Source: Lachancea mirantina
Taxonomy: Eukaryota > Ascomycota > Saccharomycetes > Saccharomycetales > Saccharomycetaceae
Length of the DNA: 64,000 bases
Assembly: GCA_900074745.1 (NCBI GenBank)
Contig: LT598467.1
Coordinates: 496,001 to 560,000 of the forward strand
Direction: 5' to 3'
In this document: positions 18,391 through 27,148 of the stretch, piece after piece
How the letters are laid out: the number at the start of each line of letters is the position of its first letter
Numbering within the stretch: the stretch's first letter is position 1
Translations under genes and position numbers: made by a program
Notes under the pieces: model-generated
Seen by the model: only the letters and a program-made list of their open reading frames with translations
Told to the model about the DNA's origin: nothing
The model's database searches: none

Positions 18391-21300
18391 TTAAACATCG
18401 AATGTGAAATTCAGAGCAGTACCCCTATTATGACAACTCTGGTTTAAAAGCGGCACGATTCTTCTTAGCATGTATTCCTCCCATTCCTGTCGTCCTGCAG
18501 CAGAGTTTGGATATGAGGAATGGTATTCGAGTCTTGACGACATGAGATTCATCATCCGGAGAATGAAATGGGTTTTCCCCGCGTCGCTAAGCTTGGTTAG
18601 GTATTTGTCAAATAGTATTAAATCCGCTGAATGGGGCCCACTGTTTATAGAGTCATCTATCCAAGACTGAACAAGACTCAGAATCTCTTTAGGACGGTCG
18701 AGCGCTTGAAATTTAATGGGCTCTGATAGGAAATTTCGGTTAATAACTTTCTCAAATTGCTTGTACTCCTTTGAAAGAACAGATTTTCTCATTGTCCTTT
18801 TCGTTTTTTTTAGGATCGCATGGTCTTGTTTTAACTCTCGCTGTATTTGAGAAGGCAAATGCACCATAAACTCATTGTCAAGTGAACTTGGAAATTCCAA
18901 CTTCGGCGGAGGGTCCTGTTTCCAGTGTCTAGCCCAGAAATCCTTCACAGGTGATATTGTTACTGCCTTTTTCGGCGGTGGAGTTTCAGGTACTGAGATG
19001 TTTCTCTTGGAAAGTTCTGCTTTAATGTCAGACCTGAAATCTTTCGGCAGAGCATGGTAGGCCAGTGTATTGAGAGAACCCTTGGCTGGGTTTCCTACGC
19101 CTACAAAAAGACCTTTTCTCTGTTTGTCACGATCTGATGCCTTCATCAATTTATTGAATTGAACGGCTACACCTCTCAAGTCTTTGGGTGGGCATGAGAG
19201 CATACGTAACGATGACTTGACTTCTGTAGCGATCACACCCATTTCATCTGTCGGCACACCAAATCTGCTGTTTCTGCTAAAAGCATCACACTCCCCAGAG
19301 CCCAGATACTTCTCAGGTTCAATTGGAGCATGTGCACACCGTCTCAAGATTTTCAATGTCACTTGGGGCGTTATCAGTCCGAGCTCCTTCATTTTTTGGG
19401 TTAAGTGATCGCAGATTCGATCAATGAATGTGTCTATTTCGTGAATTGTATCAAAGCGGATGGCATAATTGATGTCGACAGACATAGATTTCCGAGTGAA
19501 GAATTCCACCGGATCTTTCAATATTTTGAGACTTTCCTCATCATCTTTTCCTTCCATGAACAACGCCAATTTGGCGCCAGTTTTGGAGCCGAGTTTAGAT
19601 ATTAGAGCTTGCCGGGTGGAATTTTGCTTCAGATCGGCGACAGTGGGTGAAGACACGTTTTTTCGGAGAAAGTTGGTCTTGATTTTATCCACAATTGAAT
19701 ATCCAACGCCAGGCAGCTCATTTAGTTTGAAACTCGAAACAAAACTTTCAACAGACTTTGAATCTCTGCTCAATTGAATACAGAAGCCGCCTGGCTTGGC
19801 ACGCTTCAGTGCCAAACGGGCAAGCACTAAACTGCTGCCACAACCAATACTCACCGAGCAGCCCTGTGTACTTTCGAAAATACGCTCTCTCAAAGAGGAA
19901 ACAATTTTCGAACAGTCATTGCGTATGGCCTCATCAGAAAGAGCCTCGTCACTGAACCTTACACATATCGCCTCATCTACAGATATAGGCAGGATCATGT
20001 TGAAGGCACCACAGGCTACCAGAGTCTCATACAGGATGCTGGACTTGACCTCGTACTGATTGAAGTTGTATGGCAAAAGCACTAAATCGGGACAGAGCCG
20101 TTTAGCGCTACGAACCCACATTCCATTTCTGACTCCAAAAGCACGAGCGGCGTAATTACAACTAGCGATTTCCGAGGACGCAACCCCATGCGCGACTGCA
20201 AGCGGTTGCTTCTCCAAGGAATACCTGCCATCTGCGAGTGCAGAAACGGTGGCGAAGAAACAGTCGAAATCGATGTGGAATATGGCCAGACGTGTCGTTT
20301 TTGGAAGACGTTCTATACTGACATCACCCACGTATTTCGAACAGAATTTCGCGCGCAGATCCGCCTTCCACGTAGACAGGTGATGGAGACGGGATTTGGC
20401 GAAGAAACTTGCGAGAAATTGAGGGCTTTTGCAGTCCAGCGTAGTCGAGATCGTGGGCTGGTTGGGGTTGGCCGTTATGAGCGCATATCTTTGCCATGGG
20501 AGACGTTCGCCAGCCGCAATAGAGTCGACTATCCAGTCCGGAGTGACGACCTTGTACTTCTGGAACTCGATTCGCTTCTTCGAGGTCAGGTTGCTCGCTA
20601 TGATGTGGGTGACAGACGTTTTCCCGGAGAGATAGTGGTTGAAGACGCCGCCGTACAAGACAACGTTCTTGTGAAGCACGAGTCTGTCAGGGTTCGTGCG
20701 CCCGTTGACGTAGATGATACAGTTCTTGAAGATGGGTGGTTTGACGCCATGGATTTGGCGTAGTCTTTGGTCTTGCTGCTGTTGCTGGACGTGCTTGTGT
20801 TTGAAGTAAGTTTCGTAGTCTCCAAAAGCCAGCGGGCCGTCTGGATGCGCCTGGGGAGGCGCCTGGGGAGGCGTCTGTGGGCAGTCTATGACTTCATGGC
20901 GGGCGTCCTCCGGGGCTCTGTCGTTGTCACTGACGTCACTGACGTTCTCGAAATCCACCGGGGACACCGACGGCGACCCCTCGTCCGCGTCTGCCAGACG
21001 TCTTTCCGGCTTGGGACGCGGCTCGTACGAGTTTACCAGCTGGATGAGCGCCTCGTCGTCAAGACTGGACAACAGGTGCTGCCGCGAATGCCCTTGCGAC
21101 AGATCCCCGGGTAACTCGTCGGCGCCACGGAGCCCAACTCCGGTATCTGAGCCCCAACGGCCTCGGACTTCGCTATCGTTATCGTGAATGATGTCACTGA
21201 TGCCATCACTGCTGGCGTCACTACAGATATCGTTGTCGCTGCGCCTTCCGTCGCTACGTCTTCCGTCGTAACGACAATCGTTATCTGAGTTTTCGACCCG

Positions 21301-21453
21301 TTTGTCCCCGCGCGGTTCCAGCCCGGCGGCCTCGTGCTCCGAGGCAAGCGGCGATCCGCGCTGCAGCGGCGGTGATGCCTGCGATGCGTTTCTGCTTCTG
21401 CTAGCGTCCAACGACGAGTCTGTGAGCAGCAGCGCTAGTTCCTGGGAGTTCAT
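18391..21453 (-). CDS. REV1: Translesion DNA polymerase REV1
   Basis: Rev1 is a Y-family deoxycytidyl transferase that works with polymerase zeta in mutagenic bypass of lesions in the nucleus. The product has 1,020 residues from ATG 21453 (S. cerevisiae 985). A disordered acidic N terminus rich in Asp, Ser and Arg is followed by a BRCT domain at about 235-325 (KNCIIYVNGRTNP, VVTPDWIVDSIAAGERLPW). The polymerase core starts near 389 with IFHIDFDCFFATVSAL and has the SVDEAICV catalytic acidic pair near 488, the little-finger region, and a C-terminal region like that which binds Rev7 and other polymerases. The 5' third is markedly GC-rich and merges with the GC island toward TYE7. It converges with pyruvate kinase, as REV1 and PYK2 do in S. 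cerevisiae. Confidence 0.97.
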   Translation of the reverse strand: MNSQELALLLTDSSLDASRSRNASQASPPLQRGSPLASEHEAAGLEPRGDKRVENSDNDCRYDGRRSDGRRSDNDICSDASSDGISDIIHDNDSEVRGRWGSDTGVGLRGADELPGDLSQGHSRQHLLSSLDDEALIQLVNSYEPRPKPERRLADADEGSPSVSPVDFENVSDVSDNDRAPEDARHEVIDCPQTPPQAPPQAHPDGPLAFGDYETYFKHKHVQQQQQDQRLRQIHGVKPPIFKNCIIYVNGRTNPDRLVLHKNVVLYGGVFNHYLSGKTSVTHIIASNLTSKKRIEFQKYKVVTPDWIVDSIAAGERLPWQRYALITANPNQPTISTTLDCKSPQFLASFFAKSRLHHLSTWKADLRAKFCSKYVGDVSIERLPKTTRLAIFHIDFDCFFATVSALADGRYSLEKQPLAVAHGVASSEIASCNYAARAFGVRNGMWVRSAKRLCPDLVLLPYNFNQYEVKSSILYETLVACGAFNMILPISVDEAICVRFSDEALSDEAIRNDCSKIVSSLRERIFESTQGCSVSIGCGSSLVLARLALKRAKPGGFCIQLSRDSKSVESFVSSFKLNELPGVGYSIVDKIKTNFLRKNVSSPTVADLKQNSTRQALISKLGSKTGAKLALFMEGKDDEESLKILKDPVEFFTRKSMSVDINYAIRFDTIHEIDTFIDRICDHLTQKMKELGLITPQVTLKILRRCAHAPIEPEKYLGSGECDAFSRNSRFGVPTDEMGVIATEVKSSLRMLSCPPKDLRGVAVQFNKLMKASDRDKQRKGLFVGVGNPAKGSLNTLAYHALPKDFRSDIKAELSKRNISVPETPPPKKAVTISPVKDFWARHWKQDPPPKLEFPSSLDNEFMVHLPSQIQRELKQDHAILKKTKRTMRKSVLSKEYKQFEKVINRNFLSEPIKFQALDRPKEILSLVQSWIDDSINSGPHSADLILFDKYLTKLSDAGKTHFILRMMNLMSSRLEYHSSYPNSAAGRQEWEEYMLRRIVPLLNQSCHNRGTALNFTFDV

Positions 21454-21887
21454 TCCTGCACATTCTCCTTTCTGAGGAGATCTAGGAGGCCAAGGGGCAA
21501 CTCTCGCTATCAACCGAAGCCAACGCTGCCACGAGGTTCCTTCGCCAGCGCGCTGCGTTCTTGTCACGGCTTTCCCGATGTTGGTATGAAAGTCAAAATG
21601 ACGTTATACACGACACGAGCACGTGACTCAGACGTATTCCATAAACACGCCCACGTGACCGGTCAATACCACCGGTGGCCCACACACCCACACACAGTCC
21701 CATAAACCCTTTGTCATTGCCATTACCCTCCCCATGGTACCATTTCCATTTGTCCGTGTTGCGCTCACTGCCGCCGCCGCCGCCGCCTGAACGATCCAGA
21801 ACTCCGTTGCCGCCACCGCCACCCTGATCTCCACCCCCGCTTGGCTTCCGTCATGCACAACCCTGCAGGACCCTGGGGTAGCTTCTG

Positions 21888-21919
21888 CGACGCATGCGAC
21901 GCATGCGTCGCATGCGTCG
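21888..21919. repeat. Perfect 32-bp palindrome without spacer
   Basis: The half-site CGACGCATGCGACGCA is followed directly by its reverse complement. Each half itself contains the unit CGACGCATG, so the element is also a short tandem repeat that inverts at its centre. It lies in the GC island about 435 bp from the REV1 start and 1.2 kb from TYE7. Confidence 0.97.
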
Positions 21920-22402
21920 ATTGCCGGAGCAGGAAAAAAAGCAAGGTGCAGACATTCTCCGCTCCATGCGGGCAGCGCGGGCTGGGCGGGCCCCCCACGC
22001 ATCGCGTCTCCAGCAGCGGACCGGATCAAAGCGGAAGCGCCATGCAGCACCATACAGCAGCCGGCAACGTCTGCGCTGCGCGTCGGACCCCCCTAATCGG
22101 GCTTTCTGAAGCCCCGGCGCACATCTTCCGCACATCGTCTGGGCGTGCCTGCGCAGCGGCGGTTCCAAAAAAAGGTTCCGCGGGCGTCCTCCCCTGATTC
22201 CCGAGGGCCTTGGACTCGCAATGCATGCCTCGACGCTGCGCTAACCATGAACTCCGAGGTCCGTGCGCCGCCCGGGCTCGCCAGCCACCCCCGCGGTTCT
22301 GGATCTCATCCAAAGCGGGGTACGTTTTGTGCAGTACGTCTTGCGCGGTACTGGCCCTGCCCATTATTCGGCAGGTATTGCCCACCCCACTTCGGTCTTG
22401 TG

Positions 22403-22431
22403 GCCCAGCGCTGGCGGTGCCAGCGCTGGGC
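22403..22431. repeat. 12-bp inverted repeat, 5-nt spacer
   Basis: The arms GCCCAGCGCTGG (22403-22414) and CCAGCGCTGGGC (22420-22431) are perfect complements around CGGTG. Each arm contains the 10-bp palindrome CCAGCGCTGG, so this palindrome also occurs as a direct repeat. Confidence 0.95.
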
Positions 22432-23122
22432 GGCTCTATCTGCCTCCCCTTCCCCGTCTCTGCGCGCTCGCCGCCTCGGTAAACAAAACACGTGGCAATA
22501 ACGATATACGAGCCCAACACGGAACAGCCCGCATGACCTGCGGCACCCAGATCCGCTTTCGACCCCTCCCTAAAACGTGCTTCACAAATCATGTAACTGT
22601 GTACGTCTCGCTCCTTATCTGTGGTGGGCCGGCGCGCTGCAGCCGCCTTGCGGCCGTTTCTGCGCCCACCCACACAGCAGCGGTGCTTGCCTGGCGGCCG
22701 CGCTTTTTTTTCGCACCGTTTTGCCAGAATGCTCGGCCCCAAACGTTGCTTTTGGCTGGCGTGATTCGCAACCCGCGGCCCTCGCAATCGTCCCTTTCCG
22801 TAGGGCCCGCCCTGGCCGCCCTGGCGTGGGTGGCTACGTTTGGGTTCCACCCAAACATTTCGGTCCGGTTTCCACCTGTTTCTGGTGCGACTACGTGGCA
22901 CGCAGGGTACGCACCACTTTGCACAGAGAAGAAAAAAATTTCGTTATGCGAGCAGATTAGAAGGGCTTCCAGTATAAAAGAAGTGCTGCAACACCGGTGG
23001 ACCCAGATTGGAAGCGCAGAGATAGAGGCACCACACAAACATTTCGTTTGGTGGATCATCCAAACCAAACCAAACCCCCCGTTTCACGGCTACTTCAATT
23101 GACAAGCCATAGCACTGTCACC

Positions 23123-24079
23123 ATGGAGGCATCGACTACTACTGCACCAGCTGTACTGGACGAGTGGCTTTTCCCCGACGCCGCGCGGCTCGGGTCTTTT
23201 GGCGACTACGACGCGCCGGTCTCGACCTTTGACTTTGCGCGAGCGCCCGTCAGCGAGAGCTCCGAGTGCGTGTCTTCGTCGGCCGGGTCACCTCTCGACA
23301 ATTTCTCGTCGCTTTTTGACGCCGGAATGGTCGCTGCGGGCGCCGGCATGCCGGGCTCGGATTCGGATACGTTGTTCACGGCTAGCAATACCGTGTCGCT
23401 CACAAACTCCCCGGGCATCAAACAGGAAGACGCCGACGCGCGCTTCCTGTACCGCGATCCTGCGGCCGCGTCTGAGGCGGCGCTTGCCGTCGTAGACGCA
23501 GCCTCAGCGGAAGACACACAGACCGATGCGGCGGATTCTACGGCGGCGGCTGCAGCCGCCGACGCTGCCGGCTCGGCCCCAGACGGAGGCGCGCGCCGCA
23601 AGCGCGCGCCCCGCAAGCGGCTAACGGCACATCAGAAACAGGCGCACAACAAGATCGAAAAAAGGTATAGAATCAACATCAACACCAAGATCGCCAAACT
23701 CCAGCAGATCATCCCGTGGGTGGCAAGTGAGGAGACGGCGTTCGAGGTCGGAGACGCGGCCGGACGTGGCCGTGGGTCTCTCCCGAGATCTGCGCCCGGG
23801 TCCGGGTCTGGGTCTGGGTCTGGGCTTGGCGCCTGTGGCGATTCCGCCACCTGCAACAGTTCTGAGGCCAGCTCGTGCAATTCTCGGAGCACGTGCGTCT
23901 CAGAATGCAGCGGAGGCGTGGACGTCGGCGCATGCGCCGCTGTCACGCCGAAACTCAACAAGAGCATGATTTTAGAGAAGGCCGTGGACTACATTTTGTA
24001 TCTGCAGAACAACGAGCGGTTATACGAGATGGAGGTTCAGCGGTTAAAGAAGGAGTTAGAGACTCTGCGCCCGAAATGA
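23123..24079 (+). CDS. TYE7: bHLH activator of glycolytic genes TYE7
   Basis: A 318-residue protein (S. cerevisiae Tye7 291) starts at ATG 23123. Tye7 (Sgc1) is an SREBP-type basic helix-loop-helix factor that binds E-boxes at glycolytic genes. The basic region and first helix (about 163-200) read LTAHQKQAHNKIEKRYR, with the tyrosine that marks SREBP-like factors. The loop is extended to about 75 residues, rich in Gly, Ser and Cys and containing a GS repeat from a GGGTCT microsatellite. Helix 2 (about 275-300) reads LNKSMILEKAVDYILYLQ and runs into a short leucine-zipper-like tail. The N-terminal half is acidic and alanine-rich, as in an activation domain. High GC content continues from the upstream island. 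A glycolytic target, pyruvate kinase, lies 5 kb away. Confidence 0.95.
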   Translation: MEASTTTAPAVLDEWLFPDAARLGSFGDYDAPVSTFDFARAPVSESSECVSSSAGSPLDNFSSLFDAGMVAAGAGMPGSDSDTLFTASNTVSLTNSPGIKQEDADARFLYRDPAAASEAALAVVDAASAEDTQTDAADSTAAAAAADAAGSAPDGGARRKRAPRKRLTAHQKQAHNKIEKRYRININTKIAKLQQIIPWVASEETAFEVGDAAGRGRGSLPRSAPGSGSGSGSGLGACGDSATCNSSEASSCNSRSTCVSECSGGVDVGACAAVTPKLNKSMILEKAVDYILYLQNNERLYEMEVQRLKKELETLRPK

Positions 24080-24761
24080 GAGCGCACGCAGAGCGCACGA
24101 ACACAAGAAACAAAGGCAGGGCGCGCGCCTGAGCCATTTTTGTCATTTACCAAATACCGAACAAGGAGTGTCTCGGGTGGCGCACAGACGCTGTGAAGAA
24201 GATATGTGTTGACGACTGTGATGACCAAGTATGTAACGTTTATAGATATTTTAATGATAAGGGACTGGATACGGAAGAAACCTCGGCGTGAGAAGGTGTG
24301 TGGGTGCAAAAGTGCGTAGGCGGGTGTAGGCGGGTGTATGCGGCCGAGTCGATTTGGAGCCTTCGTGTAACGAGGAGCAATCGACATTCGAAAACGTTCT
24401 CTGCAAAAGTGCTTTTGTGGAACTTCTAGAAAAAAGAAGAGACAGAGGATATTATGTAATCGGATCTGTGCATGGTTCCTGGAGGGCATTTCTTTTCCGT
24501 GTCGAGCTTGCTTCCAAAAGCTTTTCTTTTTACCTCTTGAGGGCATGCAAGAGGAAAAAAAAGAGAGGTGCATCTCATCGCAGAACATGCGCGGACCTTG
24601 GTGAAGACGGTCTGTTGAGCCTCAAATTGTACAGAACTGGACTCAATTGCTTTGCGGCGTCGAACACAGTCCAACTCGCTTGCTCGCGCTACAATACCGC
24701 CTGAAGAGCCCTTTTTTCATCTCGTTTGATCTCGATTTCCTCTCTACACAGAGCACAGACT
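24080..24761. other. TYE7-YOR342C spacer
   Basis: The spacer serves as the 3' end of TYE7 and promoter of the next gene. It contains a palindromic GGCGCGCGCC just after the TYE7 stop and a 10-bp unit (GTAGGCGGGT) repeated about three times at 24316-24342. I see no gene in it. Confidence 0.5.
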
Positions 24762-25589
24762 ATGGCTTCCTTCCTCAACCAACACGCAGTGGCAGACTTT
24801 GCGTCTCGTCTGCGGCCCCAGCAGGTCTCCAATGGGCTGTTTTTCGGACCGCTGTACTCGCTGTCGCAGCACGAGTATCTCGTCGCGAACAACATACGGT
24901 TCCTGATCTCGGTGAATCTTGCGACGGTTCGCGTCGCCCAGTATTTCGAGGCCCTGCCGAACAAAGAAGCGTTTGTGTGGGTCAACTTCGACGCGAATTT
25001 CAAAGAAGATGCCACGAGTGCCGCGTATGTGGCCCACAATTCGACTGCGCTGTCGCAATTGGTGCGAAATTTGACGCAAGCTCCAGACACACGCGGATTT
25101 GGATTTACATCCCAGCTCGTTGTCACGCCGCAACCTGACATTTCGTCCCTTCTCTACAACGACTTGTCCATGTACACCCACAACATCATCGCGGCGACGG
25201 GCACAACCAAGTTTTCCGCTTTCAACGATCTTTTGACTTTGTTCAAAGCGTCGGGCGCTGGTAACGTGCTGGTCTTGTCTAGCGACGGAAACGACGCAGA
25301 GATGTGCGCGCTCGTAGCGTCGCATTTGGTAAAGGACAACGCTTCTATTTCGATGCAAGGCGCCGTCAACTATTTGATCTCGCTACGGCCAACGCTCAGC
25401 GAGCCTGCGGACGCCAATGCGCTTTTGCAGTTCGAACAGCATCTTAGATCGACCGATGCGTTTACGCCGCGAGATTCCACGTGTGTTGCCCCCAAACGTC
25501 GAACTTCGAGCGCGTCGTCGTCGTCGACACCGACGTCTCTCATGGGGAATTCCAAAAAACAGGCGGTACGGACCGCACCTCAGGATTGA
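24762..25589 (+). CDS. YAL037W/YOR342C family protein, dual-specificity-phosphatase-like fold without catalytic loop
   Basis: The gene encodes 275 residues from ATG 24762 and is the single counterpart of the S. cerevisiae pair YAL037W and YOR342C, which have no assigned function. The layout resembles a dual-specificity phosphatase: NGLFFGPLYSLSQHEYLVAN (24-43) and NIRFLISV match the family's opening strand and helix, and VLVLSS-DGNDAEMCALVASHL through SMQGAVNYLISLRP (169-210) matches the P-loop strand, following helix and the final helix. The catalytic HCxxGxSR signature is replaced at 172-180 by LSSDGNDAE, with no Cys or Arg. The C terminus is a Ser- and Thr-rich disordered tail. It probably acts as a non-catalytic binding protein; that role is inference. 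It converges on RBG1. Confidence 0.85.
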   Translation: MASFLNQHAVADFASRLRPQQVSNGLFFGPLYSLSQHEYLVANNIRFLISVNLATVRVAQYFEALPNKEAFVWVNFDANFKEDATSAAYVAHNSTALSQLVRNLTQAPDTRGFGFTSQLVVTPQPDISSLLYNDLSMYTHNIIAATGTTKFSAFNDLLTLFKASGAGNVLVLSSDGNDAEMCALVASHLVKDNASISMQGAVNYLISLRPTLSEPADANALLQFEQHLRSTDAFTPRDSTCVAPKRRTSSASSSSTPTSLMGNSKKQAVRTAPQD

Positions 25590-25695
25590 AAACCGCAACA
25601 GGTAGAATAGCGTTTTGGGGGAAAACTATGTAATATTTATTTTGAATGCAATGACACGAAGCGGCTGGGTTAATGAGATTTATCTTAACGTGCTT

Positions 25696-26802
25696 TCACT
25701 TCTTTAGAATTGTGACCACGTCTTCGTCCTCCAGAACGTGGCTCAGACCCACGTATTGGGGCTGGTGCTTGACGCTACTGCCGTAAACCATGGCATTCCG
25801 AAACTCATCGACCAACGATTTGTGAATTTGATTACAGAAGTCTTTGATTGTGCAGCGATCGGATCTCAACACCACAGGGTCCGAAAAATCGGGCATAGTA
25901 CCCTTTGGTTTGGTGTAGACACGAACTAGATTTAAACGATCCCACATAACGTCCAGCAATTCGTCGAGGTTCCATTCTCTGCCGGAGGCAATTGGAACGG
26001 CGTTGGGAATGCGGTACAAGAGATCAAGCTCCTCCAGTGAAAGGGCATCCACTTTGTTCAAAACGTAAATGGCAGGCATGTATCTTCTAGAAGGAGCTTC
26101 TAGTACATCAATGAGCTCGTCAACGGTAGCGTCACATCGGAACGCGAGTTCGGCGCTGTTAATTCTGTATTCACTCATCACAGCCCTGATTTCGTCTGAG
26201 CTCAAATGCGTTAAAGGCACGGTGTTTGTGATCGAAATACCACCTTTCTCTTTCTTTTTTATTAGAATGTCCGGCGGTACTTTGTTCAAACGTATCCCGA
26301 CACCTTCGAGCTCTTTTTCTATGATTTGCTTGTGCTGCAAAGGTTTGTTCACATCGAGAACAATGAACAAAAGATTACAAGTCCGCGCCACCGCAATCAC
26401 CTGTTTACCTCTGCCTCTACCGTCTTTGGCACCGTCAATGATACCGGGCAAATCCAGCATTTGGATCTTGGCACCCTTATAACGAATCACACCTGGCACG
26501 GTTACCAGCGTGGTAAACTCATAATCTGCTGCTTCAGACTCTGTACCGGTCAGTTTAGACAGTAATGTTGATTTTCCTACTGACGGGAATCCTACAAATC
26601 CCACAGACGCTACACCGGTTCTTGCGACGTCAAAACCAACACCACCACCACCAGAGCCCTGCGAAGCAGATGTGACAAGTTCTCGCCTCAATTTGGCCAG
26701 CTTAGCCTTCAGCTGTCCCAAATGGAAAGATGTGGCTTTGTTTTTTTGGGTACGGGCCATCTCATCTTCGATGGCCTTGATCTTTTCAACAGTGGTAGAC
26801 AT
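25696..26802 (-). CDS. RBG1: Ribosome-associated GTPase RBG1 (DRG family)
   Basis: Rbg1 is a cytosolic GTPase of the DRG/Obg group that associates with translating ribosomes together with Tma46. The 368-residue product (S. cerevisiae 369) starts [19 protein letters not shown], a typical DRG N-terminal helix. G1 is [13 protein letters not shown]3 is [10 protein letters not shown] with the glycine-rich GRGKQ following, and G4 is NKVD. The C terminus is a TGS domain ([19 protein letters not shown]). It shares a 346-bp divergent promoter carrying PAC and RRPE motifs with FUN12, as in S. cerevisiae. Confidence 0.98.
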   Translation of the reverse strand: MSTTVEKIKAIEDEMARTQKNKATSFHLGQLKAKLAKLRRELVTSASQGSGGGGVGFDVARTGVASVGFVGFPSVGKSTLLSKLTGTESEAADYEFTTLVTVPGVIRYKGAKIQMLDLPGIIDGAKDGRGRGKQVIAVARTCNLLFIVLDVNKPLQHKQIIEKELEGVGIRLNKVPPDILIKKKEKGGISITNTVPLTHLSSDEIRAVMSEYRINSAELAFRCDATVDELIDVLEAPSRRYMPAIYVLNKVDALSLEELDLLYRIPNAVPIASGREWNLDELLDVMWDRLNLVRVYTKPKGTMPDFSDPVVLRSDRCTIKDFCNQIHKSLVDEFRNAMVYGSSVKHQPQYVGLSHVLEDEDVVTILKK

Positions 26803-27148
26803 AATGAAATGTGTCTAGGGTAAAAACTCTAGAGTCAAAAAAATATAAATCCAACGTCTTGATGTCGACAAAGGCTTGAGTTTCGATCGTACAGTCTCTA
26901 TTGTCTCTGTTGACACTCCTTTGAATAACTTGAACTAGCATTTACCATTTGACGAGATGAGCTTCGATTCTTAAAATTTTTCAAAATGCTATCGTACACA
27001 GGGATGTGAAAAATTTTCAGAAACTTGAAGGTAAACTTATAAAAAACGATACTTGATGAGGCCTAAGATCATATGCAATTTCGCCCAACATAATAGCCTA
27101 TTGACAAGTTCTAGAGGTGATTTGAAGTCTTGTCTGGCTTAGTATATA
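26803..27148. promoter_or_regulatory. RBG1-FUN12 promoter with PAC and two RRPE motifs
   Basis: PAC-type GAGATGAGCT lies at 26955-26964, followed by RRPE AAAATTTTTCA at 26974-26984 and the palindromic RRPE TGAAAAATTTTCA at 27007-27019. These motifs mark ribosome-biogenesis genes in yeasts (the Dot6/Tod6 and Stb3 sites in S. cerevisiae). A TATATAATG sequence directly abuts the FUN12 start codon. Confidence 0.8.

Larger units (their letters stand above)
21454..23122. promoter_or_regulatory. GC-rich REV1-TYE7 divergent intergenic island
   Basis: This 1.67-kb stretch is far richer in G and C than other spacers and so holds long chance open frames on both strands; none shows a domain or plausible composition. 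Regulatory elements include a perfect Rap1 consensus match ACACCCACACACA at 21684-21696, E-boxes CACGTG at 21620-21625, 21652-21657 and 22489-22494, a 32-bp palindrome at 21888-21919 and a 12-bp-armed hairpin at 22403-22431. The E-boxes fit TYE7 autoregulation or Cbf1 binding, which is inference. Confidence 0.7.

Noticed and set aside
22026-23102. Long open frames on both strands in the REV1-TYE7 spacer (291 and 279 codons)
   Set aside because: GC-rich DNA has few stop codons. The translations are low-complexity, rich in Arg, Ala and Pro, lack domains and overlap one another on opposite strands.
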